DNA from: Gordonia sp. ABSL11-1
GTDB lineage: Bacteria > Actinomycetota > Actinomycetes > Mycobacteriales > Mycobacteriaceae
Reading direction: 5' to 3'
Assembly (NCBI RefSeq): GCF_030315685.1
Contig: NZ_JASXSI010000023.1
Location: forward strand, 1 to 64,000
Length of the DNA stretch: 64,000 nucleotides
Within the stretch, counting starts at the first letter, position 1. Each line of letters opens with the position of its first letter. Below are positions 9,273-16,782 of the stretch, one piece after another. The translations under genes were made by a program, and so were the position numbers. The notes under the pieces were generated by a model. It searched no databases and was not told where the DNA came from. It saw only the letters and a list, made by a program, of their open reading frames with translations.

Positions 9273-9728
9273 ATGCCCAGCCCGCCGCCGGCACGCCACC
9301 TGCTGCGCGCCAAGGATCTCGTCGACGCCCGCTTCGCGGAGCCCCTCACCGTCGACGACATGGCCTCTGCCGCAGGATTGTCCCGCGCGCACTTCAGCCG
9401 GACATTCGCGACAACCTTCGGCGAATCGCCGCACGCATATCTGCAGACCCGTCGACTCGAACGTGCGGCCGCGATGTTGCGCACCACGGACAGATCGGTC
9501 GCCGACATCTGCATGAGCGTCGGCCTGTCCAGTGTCGGGTCGTTCACGACGAGTTTCAGCAAGGCCTTCGGCGCGACACCGACCGCCTACCGCGCGTCCT
9601 TCCCGCCTGCACGGGCATACGTGCCGGTGCCTACCTGCGTCATGCGCCTGTTCACACGGCCCGCGCCGACCACTCGCGCCGACAAGACAGCACAGGGGAA
9701 GAAGAGCGCCGGCCATCCCACCTCGTAG
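9273..9728 (+). CDS. Short AraC-family regulator (DNA-binding domain only)
   Basis: A 151-residue protein consisting almost entirely of the AraC/XylS double helix-turn-helix at about residues 10-105: LTVDDMASAAGLSRAHFSRTFATTFGESPHAYLQTRRLERAAAML, then SVADICMSVGLSSVGSFTTSFSKAFGATPTAYR. There is no sensor domain. The following VOC gene starts 60 bases downstream, and AraC-only regulators are commonly encoded beside VOC proteins, so the two probably form a unit. An in-frame ATG at 9240 overlaps the previous stop; I prefer ATG 9273. Confidence 0.85.
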   Translation: MPSPPPARHLLRAKDLVDARFAEPLTVDDMASAAGLSRAHFSRTFATTFGESPHAYLQTRRLERAAAMLRTTDRSVADICMSVGLSSVGSFTTSFSKAFGATPTAYRASFPPARAYVPVPTCVMRLFTRPAPTTRADKTAQGKKSAGHPTS

Positions 9729-9787
9729 CGTGGACCTCACCACACACGATGAGGCGCCGCGAGCGCCGAAAACGAAAGGTGAACAAC

Positions 9788-10219
9788 ATGATTCGCGTTG
9801 CGAGCGCGCAGCTCTGGGTCCACGACCAGGATGCCGCACTGGACTTCTGGACGAGCAAGGTCGGTATGGAGCTCCGGCAGGACGTCAGCTTCCCGGAGAT
9901 GGGCGGATTCCGATGGCTCACCGTCGGCCCGCCGGGACAACAGGATGTGTCCATCGTCCTGATGGCCATCCCCGGACCCCCGATGATCGATGCGGGAACA
10001 CAGGGAGAGATCGCCTCGCTCACCGCGAAGGGCTTCGCCGGGACGGTTTTTCTCACCACCGACGACTGCCAGGCGTCGTACGACGAACTCACCTCGCGCG
10101 GTGTCGAGTTCACCGAGGCGCCGGAGCAGCGCCCCTATGGCATCGACGCCGGTTTCCGTGACCCATCGGGCAACAGCGTGCGCCTCACGCAGTTGGCACC
10201 GGACCTCGCGTCTGCGTGA
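9788..10219 (+). CDS. VOC-family (glyoxalase/bleomycin-resistance fold) protein
   Basis: A 143-residue protein with paired beta-alpha-beta-beta-beta modules: MIRVASAQLWVHDQDAALDFW...GFRWLTVGP and FLTTDDCQASYDELTSRGVEF...GIDAGFRDPSGNSVRL. The terminal FRDPSGN motif carries one of the usual metal-ligand or acid positions. The ATG at 9788 is preceded by AAAGGTGA. The function could be dioxygenase, isomerase or binding; nothing in the sequence decides. Probably co-regulated with the AraC gene just upstream. Confidence 0.8.
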   Translation: MIRVASAQLWVHDQDAALDFWTSKVGMELRQDVSFPEMGGFRWLTVGPPGQQDVSIVLMAIPGPPMIDAGTQGEIASLTAKGFAGTVFLTTDDCQASYDELTSRGVEFTEAPEQRPYGIDAGFRDPSGNSVRLTQLAPDLASA

Positions 10220-10294
10220 GGCGGAGGCCGGGCGCCGATGGCGGATCTTCGTGACCGCCGTATCACCGAGGCCCGCAGGGCGCAGACTGAGCTG

Positions 10295-11158
10295 ATGAAG
10301 CGGACGTCCCGGCGGTTCGGATTGATCAGCGGTGTTGTCGTGGTCGCGGCGATGGCGACGGGTGTGCTCGGAGGTGCGGCGTCAGCGGCGCCGTACCCCG
10401 TGACGACCGACGTGAACACAGCCATCGCCACCGGCTTCAGCCGCCCGGCGACGACCGCTCCTCCGGGATCGAACCGCCCCGGCTGCCAGGATCGCACCGG
10501 TCGCGATCCGGTGATCCTCCTGCACGGAACCGCACTGAACCAGGACGCCAACCTCGCCTATCTCGCCCCGACACTGGCCAACGCCGGCTACTGCGTGTTC
10601 AGCCTGACCTACGGCCAGACGAGTTGGAGCGGCAACGTGGGCGGCCTCGGCGACAAGGACCGGTCGGCCCGACAGGCCGCGACCCTCATGGACCGCGTGC
10701 TCGCCGCGACCCACGCCCGAAAGGTCGACTTCGTCGGGCACTCGCAGGGCGGTGCGATCGCACAACTGGTGAGCCAGCTTCCCGGTCGCGCTCAGCACAT
10801 CGACGCGATCATCGGGTTGTCGGCTCCCAACCGCGGCTTCTCGCGCACCGGGAACATCACCGACCGCCTGCCCGCCGCCGAACGAGAGCCCGGCGAGAAC
10901 GACTGGGGACCACGACACCCGGGCATCCGATACGTCAATCTGGCGACGACGTTCGACGAGATCGTCACCCCGTGGCAGAACTCGCTGATGACGCCCGGCG
11001 CCGACGTCACGAACACCCGAGTCCAGGACGTGTGCCCGACCTCGCAGATCGGGCACCTCGGCATGGCGTTCTCCCCGACGGTCGCCGCGCTCGTACGCAA
11101 CAGCCTCGATCCCGGTGACCGCGTGCCGATTCCCTGCGGCGACGACTACCCGGGCTGA
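10295..11158 (+). CDS. Secreted triacylglycerol lipase/esterase (class 2-like)
   Basis: A 287-residue exported hydrolase. The signal peptide MKRTSRRFGLISGVVVVAAM...ASA ends near residue 33. The mature part has PVILLHGTALNQD (oxyanion), the nucleophile VDFVGHSQGGAIA (Ser), DEIVTP (candidate Asp) and a C-terminal QIGHLGMAF histidine. The paired cysteines (PGCQD and GYCVF; VQDVCPT and PIPCGDD) suggest disulfides in an exported enzyme. A paralogue with the same layout is encoded at 39473-40456. ATG 10295 is the first start that leaves a proper signal sequence. Confidence 0.85.
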   Translation: MKRTSRRFGLISGVVVVAAMATGVLGGAASAAPYPVTTDVNTAIATGFSRPATTAPPGSNRPGCQDRTGRDPVILLHGTALNQDANLAYLAPTLANAGYCVFSLTYGQTSWSGNVGGLGDKDRSARQAATLMDRVLAATHARKVDFVGHSQGGAIAQLVSQLPGRAQHIDAIIGLSAPNRGFSRTGNITDRLPAAEREPGENDWGPRHPGIRYVNLATTFDEIVTPWQNSLMTPGADVTNTRVQDVCPTSQIGHLGMAFSPTVAALVRNSLDPGDRVPIPCGDDYPG

Positions 11159-11227
11159 CCGCCGACCGCCGGTTTGGAGCGGCGCGGCACCCCTCGCTAC
11201 ACTCGTGAGCGCTGCCGCGCGCAGCAC

Positions 11228-11303
11228 GCCGCCCTAGCTCAGTCGGTAGAGCGATTCACTCGTAATGAATAGGTCAGGGGTTCGATTCCCCTGGGCGGCT
11301 CCA
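11228..11303 (+). tRNA. tRNA-Thr (anticodon CGT)
   Basis: A complete cloverleaf. The acceptor GCCGCCC (11228-11234) pairs with GGGCGGC (11293-11299). The D-arm is GCTC/GAGC. The anticodon stem ATTCA/TGAAT encloses the loop CTCGTAA, giving anticodon CGT for ACG codons. The T-arm is AGGGG-TTCGATT-CCCCT. Discriminator T is followed by an encoded CCA at 11301-11303. Lower-GC, island-like DNA starts right after its 3' end, so it is a likely integration site, although no attachment-site copy was found. Confidence 0.97.
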
Positions 11304-11474
11304 CGAGTAACAGCAGGTAAAAGCAGTTTTCGCGGCGACACCTGTCATTAGACCGCGCGTTTGAGGGCGACGATCTCACACGTGTCGGAAAGCTCGGCGC
11401 GTCCGTGCGTCTCGCGTGACGTCCAATCGTCTCAACTGTCAAGTAGCATCACCGCGTGACCATACGGAGACCGC

Positions 11475-11702
11475 ATGGGTGATAGGCGGCCGTCCGTACG
11501 CGCATCCGACCTGGTTCGCATCATCGAGCGTCACTGTGGACCGCCGATCCGCCAGAACGGTTCACACCGTCGATACAAGGGCAACGATGCTGAGTTCACG
11601 TTCGCATATCATGACCGTGTTGAAATCAACGGGAACATCGTCCGGCGTGTCCTAGTTAAAGATGTCGGACTTAGCGCGCAGGACGCACGGAGAGAGGTGT
11701 GA
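11475..11702 (+). CDS. HicA-like mRNA interferase toxin
   Basis: A 75-residue protein. RASDLVRIIERHCGPPIRQNGSHRRYKG matches the HicA layout: a first helix for the target strand, then the catalytic G-S-H in the double-stranded-RNA-binding-like fold. A short beta region and a terminal helix follow (VEINGNIVRRVLVKDVGLSAQDAR). HicA proteins cleave mRNA and are neutralised by HicB. The next gene starts four bases after this stop and has a HicB-like N-terminus. The toxin-first order is usual for hicAB. Base composition is lower in GC than the backbone, in keeping with transfer. ATG 11475 has CGGAGA 8 bases upstream. Confidence 0.65.
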   Translation: MGDRRPSVRASDLVRIIERHCGPPIRQNGSHRRYKGNDAEFTFAYHDRVEINGNIVRRVLVKDVGLSAQDARREV

Positions 11703-11706
11703 GTTG

Positions 11707-12465
11707 ATGACTAGCAACACACAAGTGGTTGTCTACCGCTCCTGCATGTCCGGCGGGCCCCAGTGGCAGTTCTACTCCATGCCCGAAAGCATCGTCGGCG
11801 GTGCAGACGATCTAGATGATGCACGCCAACAGTACCGTGATGCTCTCGCATTCTCACTCGACGTTCCGACCAATCAACTTCCGGAGATTCGCGAGCTCGT
11901 CGAGTATGAGGCGGATAAGGGTACGGGCATTTGGATTCGTGGAGAACTCGACTCCGCCACACTTGAAGGTGCGGTGCGGGTTCTGACGACGTATGTATCG
12001 AGCCAGTCCGCCGATCAGGTCCAATGGTTCTTCGAGCAGCCAGCGGCCAGTGGCGACGCAATCATTGTTCCGGTCGAGCCCATCGACACCCTGGGTTCAG
12101 TCACCTCACAAATGACCCCGTTCGACTCAGTTTGGGTCGTATCGCGAGGGACTCACGGCGACGGCAGCAATATGCTGCTCTGGCTTGCCCTGGAAGGCCA
12201 TTCCGCGGAGTCAAACGACGACGTTGAGGCAAAGAACCTTGGAGACCTGGGGCTCACGCCTGACAGCACTTTCGCTGACTTGTTCCGCGGTTTTGGTCTG
12301 TATGCGGGAGCCAGCGAAGCTGGCGCCGGAGGAGGTGAGCCGGGCAACCACCCCGCGGAGGACGACTCTGCGGTCGCTGATCTACTGGCTGCGTTGCGGG
12401 AGTCCGTGCGTTCACACGACAGCAATCTGACAGAGGATCACGGGTACACCCGTGTAGCGGTCTAG
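11707..12465 (+). CDS. Long HicB-like partner of unknown function
   Basis: A 252-residue protein, far longer than typical HicB antitoxins (70-150 residues). The first 50 residues (VVVYRSCMSGGPQWQFYSMPESIVGGADDLDDARQQYRDALAFSLD) fit the HicB RNase-H-like half: a beta pair, then the E/D-A-x-x-x-x-x-x-A-L helix. The remaining 200 residues match nothing I recognise. They include a Gly/Ala-rich stretch (AGASEAGAGGGEPG) and an acidic tail, and I see no clear ribbon-helix-helix or HTH. The start ATG 11707 follows the toxin stop by four bases, so the pair is an operon. The antitoxin assignment is an inference from position plus the N-terminal pattern. Confidence 0.5.
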   Translation: MTSNTQVVVYRSCMSGGPQWQFYSMPESIVGGADDLDDARQQYRDALAFSLDVPTNQLPEIRELVEYEADKGTGIWIRGELDSATLEGAVRVLTTYVSSQSADQVQWFFEQPAASGDAIIVPVEPIDTLGSVTSQMTPFDSVWVVSRGTHGDGSNMLLWLALEGHSAESNDDVEAKNLGDLGLTPDSTFADLFRGFGLYAGASEAGAGGGEPGNHPAEDDSAVADLLAALRESVRSHDSNLTEDHGYTRVAV

Positions 12466-12674
12466 AAACACGTAACCCTCTACGCGGCAGACCCTTTCGT
12501 TGACATGGAGCGCGTGGGCGGCCGTTAGCGACGGCTATCGGATCCACAAGAACCCGTCGAGAGCCCATTTCGGCGTTAGCCCCCAAGGACTCGTACCCGA
12601 GTGGCGTGTCCCCCGTGATCCGGTCCGGGTTCTTCTAGAGTCCTGATTGCCCTGATGAGGGCGGAGAAGGGACG

Positions 12675-12965
12675 ATGAAGGACATGGCAGGACGTAAGCG
12701 GCATTCGGCGGAGGACATCGTGCGCAAATTGCGCCGAGCCGACGAGCTGGCGGCTGACGGCAAGACCGGTGAGGAGATCGCTGCCGATCTCGAGGTGTCG
12801 GCGGCCACGTTGTACAACTGGCGCCGCCAGTACGGCGGCATGGACGGCGACGGCGCGAAGGAACTCAAAGAGCTACGCGAGCAGAACGGCCGCCTCAAAC
12901 GCCTGCTCGCTGATGCCGAGTTGGAGAAGGACGCGTTGCGGGACATCGCCAAGGGAAAATTCTGA
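12675..12965 (+). CDS. IS3-family transposase OrfA
   Basis: A 96-residue HTH_Tnp_1/IS911-like protein. The helix-turn-helix is at about residues 10-50 (RHSAEDIVRKLRRADELAADG, then SAATLYNWRRQYGG). A leucine-zipper-like tail follows (ELKELREQNGRLKRLLADAELEKDAL). The slippery heptamer GGGAAAA at 12953-12959, read G-GGA-AAA in this frame, sits two codons before the stop. A -1 slip there would enter the orfB frame, the normal route to OrfAB transposase in this family. Confidence 0.9.
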   Translation: MKDMAGRKRHSAEDIVRKLRRADELAADGKTGEEIAADLEVSAATLYNWRRQYGGMDGDGAKELKELREQNGRLKRLLADAELEKDALRDIAKGKF

Positions 12966-13823
12966 GCCCAACCGCCAAACGGGCCGCCATCGAGATGCTC
13001 AAAGAGGTCAAGGGCATGTCAGAACGCATGGCGTGCAAGGTAGTTGGGCTTTCCCGTTCCGCGTATCGGCGGCTGCCGCAGGCACACACCCCGGCCGATC
13101 CCGATGCCGCACTACGCGAGCAGCTTCGCACCTATGCCCGTAAGAATCCGCGGCACGGGTTCCGGCGGGCGTGGGCGCATCTGCGCTTCGACGACGGCAT
13201 CGAGATCAACAAGAAGGTGCACCGGTTGTGGAAAGAGGAGGGCCTGCAGGTTCGCCGCGCTCCGCGGCGTAAACGGGCGGGCCAGTCATCGGTGCCGATC
13301 ATCGCCGCGGACGCACCGAAGGTAGTGTGGGCGTTGGACTTTCAGTTCGATTCGACCGTGGATGGGAAGAAGGTCAAGATCGCGTCGATGGTGGATGAGC
13401 ACACCCGGATGTCGTTGCTGAACATTGTGGACCGGTCGATCCCGGCTGAGCGGTTGATCGAGGAGTTGGAGAAGGTGTTCGCGATCTGGGGTGGCCCGCC
13501 GATGGTGCTGCGGATGGACAACGGCCCTGAGTTCATCTCAGAAGCACTACAAGCGTTCTGCGCGGGGTCGGTGGGGATCTCCTACATCCCGCCCCGGCAC
13601 ACCCTGGAACAACGGGTTCATCGAGTCGTTCAACAACCGGCTGCGCGACGAGTGCTTGAACCGCAACTGCTGGCCCACCCTGCTCGAGGCCCGCGTGGTC
13701 ATCGAAGACTTCAAAGACAACCACAACCACCGACACCGACACTCAGCGCTGGGCTACCAGACCCCGGCCGAGTACGCTGCCGGATGCACCCACAAACATC
13801 CCGTGGGCTGCGAGATCGACTGA
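12953..13823 (+). pseudogene. IS3-family transposase OrfB, frameshifted
   Basis: An integrase-core (rve) transposase in the -1 frame relative to orfA: KVVWALDFQFDSTVDGKK (first catalytic Asp), RMDNGPEFIS (second Asp region). Near 13590 the frame breaks. The family sequence S-Y-I-P-P-G-T-P-W-N-N-G-F-I-E continues in the next frame, because the run GCCCC contains one C too many. The second frame then carries NGFIESFNNRLRDECLN (catalytic Glu) through to TGA 13823. As sequenced the DDE triad is split, so the element should be unable to move by itself. A homopolymer sequencing error is possible. Confidence 0.85.
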
Positions 13824-13882
13824 CGATCACAACAAGGAACTGGCTCTAGAACTGCCTGGACCGGTTATCGGGGACCTGCCAC

Positions 13883-14163
13883 GAGACCACATGATCCATC
13901 GGTGCCGACGAGGTGCCGACGCGCGACAACTCGACGCGGTGCTGACCCCCGCAGACGACGACCGGCGTGCAAACTCGTTCGCCGGCGTATCGGCGATGGC
14001 GCTCGGAACCTTCCTCGCAGAAGTTCGTCACAAGCAACCACTCAGTCTTGCGACGTTCAGAAGATGGCGGAGTTCGCTACATACTGCGAGTTCCGGCTTC
14101 GATAAGGTTGTGGGCGCACACGTCGTCGACCTCACAGGCAATCACTGGGATTGATAGGACGCC
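13883..14163. other. Non-coding stretch after the insertion sequence
   Basis: About 280 bases in which short overlapping open frames exist on both strands, but none has a family signal, a good ribosome site or a consistent codon pattern. A short direct repeat (GGTGCCGACGAGGTGCCGACG) occurs near 13903. It is probably remnant island DNA. Confidence 0.4.
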
Positions 14164-14349
14164 ATGAACGAGCACAAAGACGCTGCGTTGCAGCCAGGCG
14201 ATCGGATCCGCGTCCGTTTCGGTCGCCGTCTCGTTGACGGAGTGGTCACCAGCGTGCGTGGTGGGCAAGTACATGTGGAGTTGAACATCGACGGTGCCGA
14301 CGAACCAGTTTCCGGACTATACGACGAGAACCAGCTGGCCGCCGTCTAG
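14164..14349 (+). CDS. Small beta-rich hypothetical protein
   Basis: 61 residues. ATG 14164 is preceded by TAGGACGCC. The sequence GDRIRVRFGRRLVDGVVTSVRGGQVHVELNIDGADEPVSGLYDENQL reads as a small five-stranded barrel of the SH3/KOW type, common among phage- and plasmid-encoded accessory proteins. No family recognised. It is the last gene of the lower-GC island. Confidence 0.5.
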   Translation: MNEHKDAALQPGDRIRVRFGRRLVDGVVTSVRGGQVHVELNIDGADEPVSGLYDENQLAAV

Positions 14350-14465
14350 ATTGGTGCCTGACCTGCGGCGCCCGCCGTTGCGGACAGGGCCATGTCGTCG
14401 GTGAGCCCATTGAGCACATCATCTGAATGCCCGTCACGGGAGGCACACGCCAACTGTCGTCGACC

Positions 14466-14484
14466 GAATGTTAGGTTCACCTAA
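14466..14484. promoter_or_regulatory. Iron box (IdeR/DtxR operator)
   Basis: GAATGTTAGGTTCACCTAA matches the IdeR/DtxR consensus TTAGGTTAGGCTAACCTAA at 14 of 19 positions, with 13 of 15 in the right-hand part. It sits 28 bases upstream of the siderophore-binding lipoprotein start and just before a TATCAT hexamer (14486-14491), the place expected for iron-dependent repression. Confidence 0.7.
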
Positions 14485-14512
14485 GTATCATCGAACCTGA
14501 CGGAGGCCTCGC

Positions 14513-15493
14513 ATGACGTCCGCATCCACCCGCACCCGATCGTGGGCCATCGCCCTGTTGAGCGCGGTCGCCCTCGTGCTCGCGGCCTGCGGCGGCACAG
14601 ACACCGACGATGCCGCGGCGCAGACGCGGACCATCGACACACCCGCCGGCCAGGTCGAGGTACCGGTGCATCCCGAGCGGGTCGTCGCCACCCACAACAT
14701 CGGCACCCAGCCCCTCCTCGACCTCGGCATCGTCCCCGTCGGCATCGCGAAGGTGCCGTCGTCGATCGTCATCCCGGAGTACGCGAAGAAGCTGCAGGAT
14801 GTACGGGTCGTGGCCAATGGCGAGAACATCAACGTGGAGAAGATCCTCGAGCTGAAGCCCGATCTGATCCTCGCGCACAGCAACACCAACAGCGGGGTTC
14901 TCGACCAGATGCGGAGCGTGGCGCCGGTCGTCCTCGTCCCGATCGAGGGCGAACTCCGCAGCGACTGGCAGAAACGGGTCGGCATCATCGCCGACGCCGT
15001 CAACCGACCCGAGCAGAAGAAGCAGCTCGACGCGGATCTGGCCCGTCACGCCGAGGCCGTCGCCGCGTCCCACACCGACGCACTGCGCGCGGCGCGCATC
15101 AACTTCCTCGACTCCTACGACGACGCCGACTTCTGGGCGTACGGCCCCGAGTCGATGGTCGGGAAGATCCTCACCGCGGCCGGTGCGCAGTTCGCCCCGT
15201 CCGCAACGACGATGACCGCCACCCGCGGGCCCGGCGAGGCACAGCTCTCCCGCGAGAAGCTCGGCGACCATGTGGACGGATCGCTGATCCTCTACAGCTC
15301 GACGATGAGCGATCCGGTCAAGCCGTTCGGGAAAGTCGCCTCGGTCGTGAATTCCCCGTTCGTCGCGGACTCCGCGGCCGGGCGGGCAGGCAATGTCCAC
15401 CCCGGCGGGTACGGCCTGGTCAGCAACTATGGTCAGGCCAACGACATTCTCGACCGCTTCGACACCGCTCTGGCGCAGTACCGCAATCCGTGA
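14513..15493 (+). CDS. Fe3+-siderophore ABC transporter substrate-binding lipoprotein
   Basis: A 326-residue exported lipoprotein. The signal sequence ends in the lipobox VLAAC with Cys at about residue 23. The fold is the class III periplasmic-binding type (Peripla_BP_2): PERVVATHNIGTQPLLDLGIVPVGI, INVEKILELKPDLILAHS, a long linking helix, and a C-terminal lobe with FVADSAAGRAGNVH and a terminal helix. It captures ferric siderophores outside the membrane. No permease or ATPase gene is adjacent, so it must work with a transporter encoded elsewhere. The iron box upstream predicts derepression under iron limitation. Confidence 0.9.
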   Translation: MTSASTRTRSWAIALLSAVALVLAACGGTDTDDAAAQTRTIDTPAGQVEVPVHPERVVATHNIGTQPLLDLGIVPVGIAKVPSSIVIPEYAKKLQDVRVVANGENINVEKILELKPDLILAHSNTNSGVLDQMRSVAPVVLVPIEGELRSDWQKRVGIIADAVNRPEQKKQLDADLARHAEAVAASHTDALRAARINFLDSYDDADFWAYGPESMVGKILTAAGAQFAPSATTMTATRGPGEAQLSREKLGDHVDGSLILYSSTMSDPVKPFGKVASVVNSPFVADSAAGRAGNVHPGGYGLVSNYGQANDILDRFDTALAQYRNP

Positions 15494-15641
15494 GACGCGC
15501 GCACCCGCGAACGCAGATCAGGCTCGCCGCCACCTCCCTATAGTGGAGGCAGGACCACCGGTCAGCGGCGGCGCCGACGGGCATCACCCGGCTGGCGACA
15601 CCCGATGGCAAGACCCGATCGCCCACCACGAGGAGCAGACG

Positions 15642-15848
15642 ATGTCGGACTTCATCAACAAGATCAGGGACGAGGCGAAAGCCGTGTCCGCCGCGATCGA
15701 CCAAGAGCTCACCGTGCTCGAGGGTGTGGACGGCTACGACGCGCTCCGCGACGACGAGGACTCGGCGGACAGGGGCGGCGACGGCGGCAACGGTGACACC
15801 GACGACGGCAGCGACGACACCGAGGGCGGCGGGACGCCTACGAAGTAG
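15642..15848 (+). CDS. Small acidic hypothetical protein
   Basis: 68 residues with an AGGAG ribosome site 9 bases before ATG 15642. The N-terminal half is helical (MSDFINKIRDEAKAVSAAIDQELTVLEG). The C-terminal half is a low-complexity Asp/Gly tail (DEDSADRGGDGGNGDTDDG). No family recognised. Ten bases separate it from the LysR start, so the two may be co-transcribed. Confidence 0.5.
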   Translation: MSDFINKIRDEAKAVSAAIDQELTVLEGVDGYDALRDDEDSADRGGDGGNGDTDDGSDDTEGGGTPTK

Positions 15849-15858
15849 TTCCGCGGTC

Positions 15859-16782
15859 GTGGTCGCGCGCCGACTCCCCGACATCGCCGCGCTCGACGTC
15901 GTCGTGACGGTCGCCCGCCTGGGCAGCATGGGCGCCGCCGCCCGCGACCTCGGCATCAGCCAGCAGGCGGTCAGTGCGCGCGTGCGCGGCGTCGAACGAG
16001 AGCTCGGCATCGAGATCTTCATCAGGTCCGCCGGCGGCGTCGATATCAGCACCAACGGCATGCCCGTCCTCGAATGGGCCAACGCCCTGGTCGAACGAGC
16101 CGCCCAGTTCATGGCCGGCGTCGACACACTCGTCGGCGCCCGCCATGCCACCCTCGTCGTCGCCGCATCGAAGACGGTCGCCGAATACCTGGTGCCGATC
16201 TGGATCAGCACACTCGCGCATCGCAGCGACGTGAAAATCTCTGTGCGGCCGATGAATTCGACCGAGGTGATCGACACCGTCCACGCGTCAGACGCCGACC
16301 TCGGGTTCATCGAGAACCCAGGGCCGGTCACCGATCTCGATTCCGCGGTGGTCGCCCGCGACGAGTTGGTCGTGGTCGCGGCACCGGGTCATCGCTGGGC
16401 CGACGGACGGCCGGTGTCGCTGGAGGAACTGGCCGCCACCCCCCTCATCCAACGCGAACACGGTTCCGGGACGCGGGTCACCTACGAAGCAGCACTGAGG
16501 GATTCGGGCGTCACACCAGCCGAACCCTTGATCGAACTGCGGTCGGTGACGGCGATCAGGGCGTCCGTGCTCAACTCACCGGGCGCCGCGGTACTCTCCC
16601 GACTGTCGATCGACGACGACATCGCCGCCGGCCGACTCGTCGAGATCGCCGTCGCCGGTCTGCGCATGGTGCGTCCGCTGCGCGCGGTGTGGACGCCGAG
16701 CATCACGCTGCGCGGCCCCGCGCGCGATCTGCTCGACATCGCGATCGCGACCGGCCGGGCGACGTCCGGCCCTACCGCTTGA
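15859..16782 (+). CDS. LysR-family transcriptional regulator
   Basis: 307 residues. The N-terminal winged helix LDVVVTVARLGSMGAAARDLGISQQAVSARVRGVERELGIEIFIR is the standard LysR DNA-binding domain. Two Rossmann-like lobes of the effector domain follow (HATLVVAASKTVAEYLVPIW, DADLGFIENPG, LIQREHGSGTR, GAAVLSRLSIDDDIAAGRL). GTG 15859 puts the HTH at the usual position. The 3' end overlaps the end of the convergent ABC binding-protein gene by 11 bases. Regulation of that importer is plausible from position but not shown. Confidence 0.9.
   Translation: MVARRLPDIAALDVVVTVARLGSMGAAARDLGISQQAVSARVRGVERELGIEIFIRSAGGVDISTNGMPVLEWANALVERAAQFMAGVDTLVGARHATLVVAASKTVAEYLVPIWISTLAHRSDVKISVRPMNSTEVIDTVHASDADLGFIENPGPVTDLDSAVVARDELVVVAAPGHRWADGRPVSLEELAATPLIQREHGSGTRVTYEAALRDSGVTPAEPLIELRSVTAIRASVLNSPGAAVLSRLSIDDDIAAGRLVEIAVAGLRMVRPLRAVWTPSITLRGPARDLLDIAIATGRATSGPTA

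Larger units (their letters stand above)
12601..13882 (+). mobile_element. IS3-family insertion sequence (IS407-like group)
   Basis: About 1.28 kb. The left end reads GTGGCGTGTCCCCCGTGATC, followed by CGGTCC and TTCTAGAG. The right end read on the other strand gives GTGGCAGGTCCCCGATAACC, CGGTCC and TTCTAGAG, so the imperfect terminal inverted repeats extend over 35-40 bases. It contains orfA and a frameshifted orfB. The exact ends are uncertain by about 6 bases, because I could not find a clean target duplication. It lies in the tRNA-Thr island, directly after the HicB-like gene. Confidence 0.8.

Noticed and set aside
11239-11442. Minus-strand open frame containing VEPPRGIEPLTYSLRVNRST
   Set aside because: This is the well-known spurious translation of tRNA-Thr antisense sequence, not a protein.
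12601-13882. Target-site duplication for the IS3 element
   Set aside because: No 3- or 4-base direct repeat flanks the most likely ends, so no duplication is claimed.
13891-14154. 87-residue open frame after the insertion sequence
   Set aside because: Overlaps other equally poor frames; no ribosome site or recognisable fold.
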